Source: Azolla caroliniana (lineage: Eukaryota > Polypodiophyta). From it: DNA of 64,000 nt. The stretch covers positions 3,844,001-3,908,000 of the forward strand of contig JBHGNT010000007.1 of the NCBI GenBank assembly GCA_043228905.1, written 5' to 3'. The notes beneath the pieces are model-generated. The model made no database searches and was not told the DNA's origin. It worked only from the letters and a program-made list of their open reading frames with translations. The position numbers and the translations under genes were made by a program. Shown here piece after piece: positions 46,373 to 57,270 of this stretch; the first letter of the stretch is position 1; the number at the start of each line of letters is the position of its first letter.

Positions 46373-46754
46373 GAGACAAGCTCAACATCGGCCGGTTCGG
46401 CTGAAGAAGCCGAGGACCGGATCGGTTGGGACCGATCGGTTAGGCCGAGTGCGTACACCGGGAGGTCGTTAGGAAAGATATTCAGTGAGGAATATATTTG
46501 GGAGTTAGTGTAGGAGCTCTTGATGAGCATTGAAGTACTATCAGTACTTCGGTTAGTCCTTCTAGGACTTGTATAAAAATGTTCACTGAGCACGTCTTAT
46601 GTACAGACTGAGTATTATTATTGAATATAGTTTTCTGCATTCTCTCTCTCTCTGTCTCTCCCGCGTATACCGTGTAAGCCCAAGCTCTCCATTGAACCTG
46701 AGTTTCCTTCCTCTGTTCTGTCTTCATGCCTGCTTCCGCATGCTACTTTCTACA
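46367..46754 (+). repeat. 3' LTR of copia 2
   Basis: 388 bp. About nine substitutions relative to the 5' LTR and no length change. Followed by target duplication AAGGA. Confidence 0.93.
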
Positions 46755-46822
46755 AAGGATAAAGCCATGGCCGACATGCTTTCGAGAGCGAGGTTCAACG
46801 ACGAAGACGGCATTGTTTCGGA

Positions 46823-46922
46823 NNNNNNNNNNNNNNNNNNNNNNNNNNNNNNNNNNNNNNNNNNNNNNNNNNNNNNNNNNNNNNNNNNNNNNNNNNNNNN
46901 NNNNNNNNNNNNNNNNNNNNNN
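46823..46922. other. assembly gap (100 N)
   Basis: Exactly 100 N, the conventional size for a gap of unknown length. The right flank is the start of the 9,082-bp duplicated copy. Confidence 1.
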
Positions 46923-49900
46923 CAATCGTCTCATCCTTGTCCTCCACCGGACATCCCTTTATCGGTATGTCTTCCAAAAACGGCATGGTGATGTCTAGGA
47001 TGCAATCCCTCAGTACTTTATTCATCGCATTCACCATGTGCACCACTGAGTTCGTTCCTCCTTGCGGCAGGGTACACATCCGCACTAAGCCGAGAGGAGT
47101 CCGCATCGTTGTGATATCTCTGCTCTCTACGACTAGCTGGAACTGGTCGTAGCCCGAGTATAGATCCCCGACCGAGTAGATCGACCTTCCGGCGAAGGCC
47201 TCCGCAAATTCATCTATGGTTAGTCCGACACTTGTGTTACGAATGGTCACCTTATTGACCGGCTGCAGGTCTTGAATGAAGCGCAACGTGCCGTTTTTCT
47301 TTGGCACAGTGAACCACCGATTCGAATATGGGGCGCTCGACGGCTCGAGGACTCCCATCGCCACTTTCTGCTTCAATAGCTCCATCAGCTTCGGGATGTG
47401 AGCTCTGGGTACTGGAATCGGCTTGAGATTCCATGACACATGCGGCACCGTGAATATCACCATTGGCTCTACCATCGTCGGGTCTACGCACCTGATCTCC
47501 TCCGGTGAGAATGCGAAGGCCTTTTTGGCCTCCCGAGCATTCTCCGAAACCGGTCCTCCTCCGCCGGAAGTAGAAAGCCACCCCCATTGACCTTGAGCTC
47601 TCGTAGCGTTATGTTGGTAAACTAGTGTCCTATGCCGGCCGGATCTCGTAAACTCAGGTCCGACGCGACCCCTTTCATCCGTAGCTCACTGCCCTCCAGC
47701 AAGGGTGCCGCGACTGGCCTCACCTTCCAGTCCACAGTCTTGTACTTCGTATCCACGCAAGCTGTCCGATCCGACCTGATCCTCTCCCCAAAGTCCGCGA
47801 TGACTTCGTACATCTCTACCGAGCTAACCAAAATTGTTCGGTCTTCGCTAAGGCCTTCTTTGACCAGCTTGCATAGTTCCCCCAAGGTGTCGTCGAAAGA
47901 GACCACCTCCACGGCACCACTAATCTCTTCACCGGGGTGGAGAGCTCTGCACGACCTGAGCCGCTCCTCCACCCTCTTCGTCTCCCGGACATTGATGCCA
48001 GTTAATGTATAGCATCCATTGTCGGAGAGCCAAAATTTCCTACCTACTATACATGTGTGGGGTTCCTCTAGACTATCGCGGCCCCACGCCTTGATAGCCC
48101 TTTCTGAAAATCCCCCAGGCTATCGCCGCTGAGGGTCTCGCGGTTACGCTCATGATTTGGTCATACGGCCAGGAATTAGACGGAGTGCCGTCCATCTTGA
48201 CTCTTTACGCGTGCATACGCCGAACCGTTGTAAAGCACCTTTGTCTCCATGTGCACCGTCGTGATGTATGGTTCGCCGAGTATCACCGGGTGTGAGGATG
48301 TCTCCTGCACAAAGAAGTGTTGATCAATCTCGACGTCACCAATCTTCAAGCGTACATTCGGGCACACTTGATGCAGTTCCTCTGTAGCACGCGTCGCCGC
48401 CCGTATCTTCCACCCGTGCTTGGTGTTGATCGACCATTTCCCTTTTTTGTAAAAATCCATGCACATCAGATTTATTTTGGACCCATGGTCTATGAACGCC
48501 ACCACTGGCTCTTGCACGTCCCCGATCCGAACAAGGGTCTCTCCGGTTCTAGCTCTGTGGAGAGCCGTTTGCGCTTCACCAAGTCCACAATGGAGTCATG
48601 GAACTCCTTCTTGGTGATTCCGAGCACCTCCCTCAGCGACAACTCCACCTTGTTGTCGAGGATCCGTTCTTCGAGGACCTTCTGCAGGTCCTTCGTTCTC
48701 TCTATCTCGGTGCTTAGCCGGTAACCGGCCGGCTTGGCTTTGTCTGGCATGTCGGGATTGCCGGCATCGCTCTTCTTTGGGCTGAACAGGGTCTCATACC
48801 TTTGCGAGGGACCTGCCTGTCCAGCCTTCCCCACGCGCTTGTCATCCACCAGAAACTCGTAGTTCTGACATGTGGCTTCCACGAAGCCAGACTTTTCCTC
48901 GACCGGGTCGTCCCATTCGGTGACCACCCGAATCCGTTGCTATGCCCGCTCCACCTCTTCCTTCTTCAACTGAACCCCGGAGAAGCCTTCTAGTACCAGC
49001 GGCCAGAACCCAGCGTATTTCGCCTTCTGTCCCTCATTTCCCCCGACCCGGATACCTGCTGACGTCGCGTAATTAACGGCCTCCGCATGCCGCGCCACGA
49101 CTTCTTCCATCAACCTCTTCATCCCGCCACGCTCGATGTTCAACTCTAGGGCTTTCCGTGTTTCTCTTGCGTACACCCGCCCGCTCCAGAGGTACACCAC
49201 GTTAGTCCTCAGAGCCTCTGCGAAGTCCACGCACTCTTTCCGGATGTGACCGGCCGCGTAACACCACATGCATCGTTGTCCCGGCAGTGGCCTCCATTCG
49301 CGAAGCGGCTCCCCGCTATCTCTCCGGGCTTGCGCAATCTGGAGGTCGCGCACCATTTGCGTTAGTTCTTCCAAAGTTGTTCCTCCGGAAGGACCCTTGA
49401 CCACTCCGCTTGGGGCTGGGCCCGTCTCAAGCCAACCCCGACTATCTTCCTTCTGCACCAGCGAAGGCTCATCGAGCCTTCTCGCCGGGACGGGCCTTGC
49501 TACCGATGACCCCTCACCACCCCACTCACGCCGTTTGTTAAAACGGCTACAGACTCTCTTCACGACGGCCCAATCGGCCGTGAGCCCGTCATCCGTCTCC
49601 AGCAAGAGACCCACCTGATCTCGATCCCGCGCGTCCACGGCTTTGACAAACAACAAGACGCGGCTTGTGTCCAGCACAGTCCTATCCAACACTGAGAGCC
49701 GTGTGAAGCATTCTTCAAACTCCCGGAGAAGCGCGTATGCGTTTCTCCCCTTTCCGGGAGTCTCCACCCAATCCATGAATTCCCGCTTTGACAACCGAAG
49801 TGGATCATCGAGCCCGTATTTTTCGAGGAGCCGCCCTTCAAACTCTTCCTAGGTCCGGCATCCAGCCTGTACCTCGAGCACCTTTGCATGGATGCCCGAT

Positions 49901-50855
49901 GTTACCACCCAAGGGAATCCGGCTAATCGCTTGTCCTCCAAAATGTCCCTCATTACCATCTCGGCTCGATAGGCCTCCAAGTAGCTCGTAGCATCTTTTC
50001 CACCGAACCAGCTTATCGCACCGACAATCGCTTCAATGGCCCTATCTAGGGTGCCCGTGCCCTCGCGAGTGTTTACTATACGATCGACCATTGTAGCCAT
50101 GGCCTTGGCGAGCTCTGATCCTCTCATCTTCGACCCCTCTGCCGCCTTGTTTCACATCGGGTTCACCAAATATATGTCGTGTTGTACCGCTCACAGAAGA
50201 GAACCAAGGCGGGACCCTAGAGGCCCTGAACCGAGGAGCAAAATTGTGGCGAGGGAGAGATATACGAACACGTCGGCCGACTAGGCTTGTTCCCTACCGA
50301 AGCACCTACCCGCGGGACGAATCCCAAACGTATGCACCAACCAACCAAGGTTCACACTTGTGGAAAGGGAAAATTGCAGAGACGCGGAGACACAGAAATG
50401 ACTTTAACGAATAAAGAAGATTACAAAGATCGCAAGATTCAACTGGCAGTCGATATCTAACCCAAGAGAAAACAGAGAACGACTGTGGAGCCCCTGACGG
50501 AAGCGCACGGGCTTTCACGTGATAGAGGCGACTGCCACAAAGATCTGCAGATGACCACTAAAGACAGAAGGAGGAGAGAGAGCTCAGTTCCCGGACCGAC
50601 AACACTTCGTCCTCACCCCAAAAACGCGATATCCTCTTAGTCTTCTCCCCTCCCCTTATATAGGCAACCAGGGAGAGACCGTTACAGAGATTCACACTGA
50701 ATTCCTAGGTAATTAATGCGCACAACCTAGTATATATTACATCAGTCGAATAAATCCTAAATATGTACAAGTTTATAAATCATGTGCACATGTGTAAGGG
50801 CCGATTCACGCGTATATCCCTTGGATTCCTTCTATGGCCGGTTTTCTCCACGACA
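46923..50855 (-). pseudogene. gypsy B second copy (reverse transcriptase N-part, protease, gag, 5' LTR)
   Basis: It repeats the first copy with the same stops: reverse transcriptase 46923-47475, protease 48176-48517, gag 48490-50127 and LTR 50175-50855. Truncated at the gap inside the reverse transcriptase. Confidence 0.9.
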
Positions 50856-50859
50856 CCGT

Positions 50860-51523
50860 CCAAGCTCTACTGAGCTAAGTGGACCACACGAGCCTTCAAG
50901 TCTTCCAAACGCATCTCAATTAGGGGCTAGATCAGACAAAGGCAAAGGTAAGATGCCCGAATACGAAGTCGATCACCCCGATGACAGTGATTCGGATGTG
51001 TCGGCTCCCTCACTAGATAGTGAGTTTGGTGTACCCATCATGTGTACACCCGAAGTAAACAAGGCGCTCACATTGGCGAGCGAAAAACTTTGACGCTCAT
51101 CTAGAGTAAAGAATCCCGTCACTCGGCTCGGCTACAACGAGTATATGGCCCATCATTATGCCTTCGTGATGAAGGTAGCGGCCGAACAAGAGCCGGAGAA
51201 CTCTACAGAAGTGGCTTGTGACCCACAATGGGTGAAAGCAGTCGACCCAAGCCGTCATCACATGCTTGAGGGGGAGGATCTGAAACTGCCATGAAAATGC
51301 TGACGTCAAAATCCGGACAACACTGAAAGCAGAACCTATCGGACGCCTAACACTTGAGCTTGAGATATCAAGCTCAACTAGATTTAGTTAGTTAGTCAAC
51401 ACACGCAACTTAGTAGTTACCTAGATAGAATCTAGTTAGTGTGTTGACCTTAAAGCCTTAAATAGGATTTTGTACTCGAGTGGGATACATTGTAGATCCT
51501 CCACTCCCATGATCATTTAATAT
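50860..51523 (+). pseudogene. copia 5 second copy, linker and start of 3' LTR
   Basis: Repeats 21657-22320. The copia 5 LTR probably starts near 51281 and is interrupted at 51529 by copia 4; its remainder is 62964 to about 63180. Confidence 0.75.
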
Positions 51524-51528
51524 AGGAC

Positions 51529-51979
51529 TGTAAAGAATCGGGTATGATTCTTGTGTAGCGGAAGAGATGTGTGTTATGTGTATGTATGAGAGGAATTAGA
51601 GGAGCGAAGAGAGAACTGTACAAGATAGATAGAAAAGGGAATATTCAAGAAGAAGTTGTATATTCACAACGAGAATAAGAATTACAAAATGTAGCATTAC
51701 AAGGAGTCACAACCGACTTAGTGTGAAGTATGAGGAGGGTGCTTTATATATAGTCACCCTCTCTCTTCATTAACTAACTACAACCACTCTCTCTTGGGGA
51801 ATGTGAAGACTCATAGTCATGGGGAATATGTAACTCCTTAGTTATGTGTCATAGAATATGATTCTATGACACATTGTTAATGTGTAGAGAGTAGTGGTGT
51901 GACTCTTGACCTTTGACTAATCATAGATTCTCAAAAGGTGTGTTCACAAGTTGCACTATGTTGAGCTTGATTCTTAACA
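51529..51979 (-). repeat. 3' LTR of copia 4
   Basis: 451 bp. The minus strand begins TGTTAAGAATCAAGCTCAAC, next to the polypurine tract GAGCTTGAGGGGGCG at 51980-51994. Confidence 0.9.
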
Positions 51980-52020
51980 CGCCCCCTCAAGCTCAACTCG
52001 GGTTGGTTCCTTTCGATTGA

Positions 52021-52404
52021 TGTAAAAAGTAGCGTGCGGAAGCAAGTATTAAGACCGAACAGAAGGGAGGAAACTCAGGTTTAATGGAGAGCTTGAGCTT
52101 ACACGGTATACACAGGAGAGACAGAGAGAAAACACAAAAAATATATTCAACAATAATACTCAGTCTGTACATAAGACGTGCTCAGTGAGCACTTTTATAC
52201 AAGTCCTAGAAGGACTGACCGAAGTACTGACAGTACTTCAAGGCTCATTAAGAGCTCCTACACTAACTCCCAAATATATTCCTCACGGAATATCTTTCCT
52301 AACGGCCTCCCGGTTTATGTACTCGGCCTAACCGATCGGTCCCAACCGATCCGGTCCTCGGCTTCTTCAGCCGATCCGGCCGATGTTGAGCTTGTCTCTC
52401 AACA
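52021..52404 (-). repeat. 3' LTR of copia 3
   Basis: The minus strand starts TGTTGAGAGACAAGC at 52404. The last two codons of gag-pol (Cys-stop, TGTTGA) are its first six bases. Confidence 0.95.
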
Positions 52405-55400
52405 CTCCCCCTCAAGCTCAACTTGAGGCTCTTCGGGATCTTCACAGCACCGGTTCCTCCTGGCTTCTCGGCTCGCTTGCGCTCCTCGACCTGTTCGACT
52501 ACGCGCGCTTCGACCCTTCCGGTTGGCTTGTCTGCTCATGCGGCCCTTATCAGCTCTTCTGTTGTTGCGGTGTTGACGCTTCTCCTGCTGCCTTTTCTTC
52601 CGCTTGGGCCTCGGTTGATTCAACGTGTTTGAATCAAACATCCGAACCGACTCGGCTACCTCCGATCGGTTTTCGCTCTCGTCCGAGTTGGCTGTCTCCA
52701 ACTCGTCTTCGGTCTTCTCGCACTCGATGGCGTCATCTTCCTCATGCGTGGTTGGCTTCGGCTCTCTCCTTCGGTTGCTCCCCTTCTGTCTGTTTCCGAA
52801 CTTTTCCGCGGGTCCGCCCTCGGCTTCTTCAGCCGATCCGATGTCGAACTTGTCAACCGACTCGGTGTCGCGGTCTCCGCTCCTTTCCTGCTGCCTTGCT
52901 TGGTCGTTCGGGACTATTCTCCCCCTCAAGTTCGGCACATCGAGGTGACGCAACCCGAGCGCACCTGAGAATTGCCGCAACTTGTCCAGACCGAGAGGCT
53001 TGGTTAAGATGTCGGCAGTCTGCCGATTCGTCGGAACGTACTGAAGTTCGACTTCACCGGAAAGGACACGCTCACAGACGAAGTGGTAGTGCACCTCAAT
53101 GTGCTTGGTCCGTGCGTGGAAAACGGGGTTTTTCGCGAGTTGGATGCTGCTGAGGTTGTCGCAGTAGATCGTCGTTGGATCTGACACCTCCTCTTGCAGG
53201 TTCGTAAGTAGCCGCTTCAACCATATGGCTTCGCATGTCGCGACAACCGCTCCTCGGTACTTAGCTTCGGTGCTCGACAGTGCAACTGTCGGCTGCTTCT
53301 TACTGCTCCACGCGATCGCGGCACTCCCGAGGGAGAACGCGTATCCAGATGTGGATCGGCGATCGGCGGCGTTGCCGGCCCAATTAGCATCGGTGTAGCC
53401 GACTAACTGCGCGGCTGCACCGGTCCGATATAGCAGTCCGCGGTCCTTAGTGCCGCTTACGTACCGAAGTACGCGTTGCGCACACTGAAGGTGCTCCTTG
53501 ATAGGTCGCGCCATGAACTGACTGATCACCCCGACCGGATAACTGAGGTCGGGTCGGGTGATGGTCAAGTATATGAGGCTTTCGACAATTTGTCGGAACC
53601 TCGTCGGGTCGCATTCCTTTCCCGTATAGGGATGAAGCTTGACGGTTCTGTCCAGAGGAGTCGAGACGGACTTACAGTCGGCCATCCCGAGTTTGAAGAG
53701 CATACTCAGCACGTAATGACGACTGATCAATATGCCTTCGGGGGTACGGATCACTTCGATCCCGAGGAAGTAATGAAGGTCCCCCAGATCCTTCATGTCG
53801 AACGATGCCGCAAACTGGAGCTTCACGCGGTTGATTTCACCTAGGTCGGCGCCGGTGATGACCAAGTCATCAACATACAGTAAAATACTAACCGGTCCGA
53901 GTCGACCTTTCCGGATGAACAGGGAAGAGTCCGATTTTGACGTGACGAAGCCCATCTGACGCAGTTGTTGCGTGATCTTCGCGTTCCAGGCACGCGAGGC
54001 TTGCTTCAGTCCGTAAAGGGACTTTTTCAGTCGGCATACTGCCGAGGAGTTCGTTCCGAAGTGAAATCCGGGGGGCTGTACCATGTACACCTGTTCCTCA
54101 AGGTCACCTTGTAGGAACGCATTCTGTACATCCATCTGATGTAAGTGCCACCCCTTGGCCGCGGCTACCGCGAGCAAAACATGGACGGTCGTCATTTTCG
54201 CGACCGACGCAAACGTCTCATCGTAGTCGATGCCATGTTTCTGCGCGTAGCCCTTTGCCACCAGCCGAGCCTTGTACCGGTTGACTGAGCCATCGGTGTT
54301 GTACTTGACCTTGTACACCCACCTACACCCGATCGGCTTCACACCCTTCAGTGTGTCAACCAGGTCCCAGGTCTCGTTCTCCGCCAATGCGTGCATCTCT
54401 TCCTCCATCGCGGCACGCCAATTCGCGTCTTTAGCCGCTTCCGCGTAGCTCTCCGGCTCACGCACTTCCGCAACACGGGTCATGTACGCATAATGATGCG
54501 CCATGTACTCGTTGTATCCGAACCGCACAACTGGGTTCTTTTGGCGGGTAGATCGGCGTAATCTCACATCAGCCGATGTCGAGGCCTTCTCGGCCGACAC
54601 GGTCTTCATCTTTAAAGACCTGTCACCGGTTCCCTCGGAGTCGGACTTGCGTCGGTCTGACTCGTTCCTTTCCGTGCCGGAATCCGACACCTTCTTCTTC
54701 CCTTTCTCTTTGCGCGTAAACCGTCTCCTCGGCTTCCTGCGTGGGGAATGCACGACCGAGTCTCCACTACTCGCCGACTTTTCATCGGACTGGTCGTACC
54801 AACTCAGTCGTCCAATTGGTCCACTTAACCGGAGTGAAATCGGACTCTCTTCGTGGGTCTCGATTTCGGGCTCATCCGGAGGCATGTCGGCCTCGCTGAC
54901 CTCATCGTCAGAGCTCGGATTGGAGTCGAGGTTCGTAGTCGGGGGCAGGTACCAGGACGCGGACTCGTCAAACACAATGTCGCGGCTGACACGCGCTTGT
55001 TTGGTGCGAGGGTTATAACACTTATAACCCTTCTGCTCGTCCGAGTAACCGACCAAGATGCACTTCTCGGCCTTTGCGTCCTGCTTCCTCCTTTTCTCCT
55101 TCGGTACATGCACATACGCAATGCTACCGAATACCCTCAAGTGTCGCAAGTTCGGCTTCGTTCCGAAATATAGCTCGTGCGCCGACACTTTGTCTCCGAT
55201 CCGGTTTTGGATGTATACCGCGGTCCTTACCGCCTCGGCCCAGTAGAACTTGGGCAAGCTCTTCTCCTCCAGCATTGCCCGTGCCGCTTCCACAACTGAC
55301 CGATTCTTTTTCTCGGCCACGCCGTTCTGCTCTGGCGTGTATCTACAACTGAACTCGCGGCGAATTCCCATTTGTTGTAGATAACCGTTGAATTGACCGG

Positions 55401-57198
55401 AAAAGTACTCTTTTCCGCCATCCGACCGCAGGCACTTGATCTTTCGTCCCGTTTCGGCTTCCACGAACCCTTTGAGGTCCCGGAAACAGTCGAAGACTTC
55501 GCTCTTCCTCTCAATGAGGTAGATCCACGTGTGCCGCGTGTGGTCGTCGATGAAGGAGACGAAATATTGGCTCCTGCCAAGACTAACATTTTGTGCCGGC
55601 CCCCATACATCGGAGTGTATAAGGTCGAGCTTGTTCCGGCTCCAGTTTCGCTCGTTGGGGAAAGGAAGTCGGTGTTGCTTTCCGAGCTGGCAGGCTTCAC
55701 AAATTTGTGCCTTTCGGCCACTAAATTTGGGCAATCCAAATACTACCTGTTTCGATTGCAGATCTTGAAGCCGTTGGTGGTTGACGTGGCCTATCCGCTT
55801 GTGCCACAAGTCGATGTCCGACTCGGTCTTTTGTCCCTTCGCGAACATTGCGGTGCCGCCGTCAGTGGAGTCGAGGATGAACATCCTCCCGTCTCTGCGC
55901 CCTTGCGCAATCACACAGCCTTCTTCCTCAATGAAGCACCCGAGGTGTGTAAACCGCACCTCCATCCCTTGGTCGACGATCTGTCCGACCGAGACCAAGT
56001 TCTTCGTGATTGTCGGAACGTGCAACACGTTCATGAGTTTCCCTTTCTGCCCGACATGGCTAAGGGGAACTTCTCCGACATTCGCGATCGGATGCGGAGT
56101 GTCGTTTCCTGTTGCGACTACTCCCGGTTGTATCGGTTTTTCAAGGTACGAGAACCACTCCTTATGGCTCGTCATGTGGTTTGACGTGCCGGAGACTACG
56201 TACCACACCTCGTCCGATCTCGGGGTGCTCTGTTTCATTGAGTTTGCTTCGTGTCTCGTCATGAAGACAGACCCTTCTCCAGCTCTCCTGGAGTCTTCGG
56301 TGTAGTGCGATTGCTGCCGATTTCCCTTGTCGGTATTTCTGGAGCCATTTCTCTCCGAATCGGCGTGCTTCTTCCAACACTCACTTTCCTTGTGGCCTTT
56401 CTTGCCACAGTACCAGCACTCCGCGATGGCCTTCCCTTGCCGGTTCTCATCGCTTCGACTCCCCCTGTTTCCGGAGGGTCTGGAGTTGCTGTCGGCATCA
56501 CTTCGGTGCCATCTTCCTTGATCTCGTCGGCCGCTTCCATTGCATACCGAATCGCCTCGTTCGCCATGACCACGGGGCCTTTCTCCCTCCATGTACAACA
56601 TCTTGCTGTCGGTGTGCGTGCTTGTCGACGCACCCGCGTGGTTCTCCTCTACCAGGAGCATCGACTGTAAGTCGAAAAAGGACAACGTATTCTCCCGGGT
56701 ACACACAGCCGTTCGAAACGCTCCGAACTTCGACGCCAAACCTCCGAGACCGATCTGGACCATCTCGCTCTCCTCGATGGTCACCTCTATGGAGGCGAGG
56801 GAGTCACAGATATCCTTGATCTTCGAGGTATAGTCCGCCACCGACAAGTCGCGTTGTCGTAGGTTGCTCAACTCCTGTCGAAGCTGAAGCTTCCTGGCTG
56901 TGGTGCTCGTGGTGAAAATCTTCTTCAGATTTTCCCACGCACCCTTCGGCGTCTTTGCATCCCGAACATAGCTCAATAGCTGTTCGCCCACACACGATGC
57001 GAAGCAGTATAGTACCCTGCTCGCCGATTGCTCCCACGACGGGAAGTCTCTGTGTGTCGATTCGGGTGCCGCGTCATTAGCTCCTTCGACATAACTCCAG
57101 TAGCCGTGCCCGAGCAGGTACTGGTGCATCTTGTAGGACCAAGACTTGGTTCTGTCGAGCTTCTCTATTGGAAGCGAGCTCGCCATGCCTCTATCCAT
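52399..57198 (-). CDS. copia 3 gag-pol polyprotein, uninterrupted 1,599 codons
   Basis: It starts MDRGMASS shortly after the primer site. Rough order by residue: gag 1-240; CCHC knuckle CWYCGKKGHKESEC near 260; protease near 335; integrase zinc region near 465 and core with Asp and Glu near 527-630; reverse transcriptase from about 960, YVDD near 1108; RNase H 1270-1350; charged extension 1420-1599 with RPKRKKRQ. The polyprotein would build particles, copy RNA and integrate cDNA. Two key residues look lost: protease DSG reads VSG (GTC, 56194-56196), and RNase H TEAEY reads TEAKY (53260-53262). The frame is open, but the enzyme set is probably not functional. The length is long for copia because of the extension. 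Confidence 0.93.
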   Translation of the reverse strand: MDRGMASSLPIEKLDRTKSWSYKMHQYLLGHGYWSYVEGANDAAPESTHRDFPSWEQSASRVLYCFASCVGEQLLSYVRDAKTPKGAWENLKKIFTTSTTARKLQLRQELSNLRQRDLSVADYTSKIKDICDSLASIEVTIEESEMVQIGLGGLASKFGAFRTAVCTRENTLSFFDLQSMLLVEENHAGASTSTHTDSKMLYMEGERPRGHGERGDSVCNGSGRRDQGRWHRSDADSNSRPSGNRGSRSDENRQGKAIAECWYCGKKGHKESECWKKHADSERNGSRNTDKGNRQQSHYTEDSRRAGEGSVFMTRHEANSMKQSTPRSDEVWYVVSGTSNHMTSHKEWFSYLEKPIQPGVVATGNDTPHPIANVGEVPLSHVGQKGKLMNVLHVPTITKNLVSVGQIVDQGMEVRFTHLGCFIEEEGCVIAQGRRDGRMFILDSTDGGTAMFAKGQKTESDIDLWHKRIGHVNHQRLQDLQSKQVVFGLPKFSGRKAQICEACQLGKQHRLPFPNERNWSRNKLDLIHSDVWGPAQNVSLGRSQYFVSFIDDHTRHTWIYLIERKSEVFDCFRDLKGFVEAETGRKIKCLRSDGGKEYFSGQFNGYLQQMGIRREFSCRYTPEQNGVAEKKNRSVVEAARAMLEEKSLPKFYWAEAVRTAVYIQNRIGDKVSAHELYFGTKPNLRHLRVFGSIAYVHVPKEKRRKQDAKAEKCILVGYSDEQKGYKCYNPRTKQARVSRDIVFDESASWYLPPTTNLDSNPSSDDEVSEADMPPDEPEIETHEESPISLRLSGPIGRLSWYDQSDEKSASSGDSVVHSPRRKPRRRFTRKEKGKKKVSDSGTERNESDRRKSDSEGTGDRSLKMKTVSAEKASTSADVRLRRSTRQKNPVVRFGYNEYMAHHYAYMTRVAEVREPESYAEAAKDANWRAAMEEEMHALAENETWDLVDTLKGVKPIGCRWVYKVKYNTDGSVNRYKARLVAKGYAQKHGIDYDETFASVAKMTTVHVLLAVAAAKGWHLHQMDVQNAFLQGDLEEQVYMVQPPGFHFGTNSSAVCRLKKSLYGLKQASRAWNAKITQQLRQMGFVTSKSDSSLFIRKGRLGPVSILLYVDDLVITGADLGEINRVKLQFAASFDMKDLGDLHYFLGIEVIRTPEGILISRHYVLSMLFKLGMADCKSVSTPLDRTVKLHPYTGKECDPTRFRQIVESLIYLTITRPDLSYPVGVISQFMARPIKEHLQCAQRVLRYVSGTKDRGLLYRTGAAAQLVGYTDANWAGNAADRRSTSGYAFSLGSAAIAWSSKKQPTVALSSTEAKYRGAVVATCEAIWLKRLLTNLQEEVSDPTTIYCDNLSSIQLAKNPVFHARTKHIEVHYHFVCERVLSGEVELQYVPTNRQTADILTKPLGLDKLRQFSGALGLRHLDVPNLRGRIVPNDQARQQERSGDRDTESVDKFDIGSAEEAEGGPAEKFGNRQKGSNRRREPKPTTHEEDDAIECEKTEDELETANSDESENRSEVAESVRMFDSNTLNQPRPKRKKRQQEKRQHRNNRRADKGRMSRQANRKGRSARSRTGRGAQASREARRNRCCEDPEEPQVELEGEC

Positions 57199-57258
57199 TG
57201 TTCTTCTTGTTCTTCTTCGTCAAGATGTGTCGGCTGCAGAGAGGTTCTCAACCCTCGC

Positions 57259-57270
57259 GCTCTGATACCA
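57259..57270 (-). other. primer-binding site of copia 3
   Basis: Minus strand TGGTATCAGAGC, adjacent to the LTR. Confidence 0.93.

Larger units (their letters stand above)
41113..46754 (+). mobile_element. complete copia element 2 (5,642 bp)
   Basis: Both LTRs are 388 bp (41113-41500 and 46367-46754) and differ at about nine sites by hand count. AAGGA is duplicated at 41108-41112 and 46755-46759. The primer site TGGTATCAGAGC is at 41501-41512, and the polypurine tract is at 46351-46366. The coding region carries stops and frameshifts, so it depends on relatives for movement, if it moves at all. Confidence 0.95.
36774..46822 (+). mobile_element. gypsy A' element, split by copia 2 and cut by the gap
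   Basis: A plus-strand gypsy element of the A/B lineage. It has a 5' LTR fragment, primer site, gag, protease, reverse transcriptase and most of RNase H up to 41112. Copia 2 splits RNase H between two AAGGA copies. RNase H resumes at 46755 (ATGGCCGACATGC) and runs to the N gap at 46823. Integrase and 3' LTR are not visible. Confidence 0.87.
46923..56004. repeat. 9,082-bp direct duplication, copy 2
   Basis: Same sequence as 17720-26801. It contains gypsy B from mid reverse transcriptase to the 5' LTR (46923-50855), copia 5 (50856-51528), the copia 4 LTR, and copia 3 to its pre-integrase region. Here copia 3 continues into an intact 5' part. Confidence 0.93.

Noticed and set aside
46599-47475. 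Frames that run through X residues next to the gap
   Set aside because: They cross 100 N and join gypsy A' or copia LTR sequence to gypsy B artificially.
55393-56184. 263-codon plus-strand frame opposite copia 3 (and its shorter copy at 26190)
   Set aside because: It is the antisense shadow of the copia integrase/protease region; it has no domain and the sense strand fully explains it.
52399-57198. Calling copia 3 an active autonomous element
   Set aside because: The frame is open and the LTRs nearly identical, but the protease Asp and the RNase H Glu appear to be mutated.
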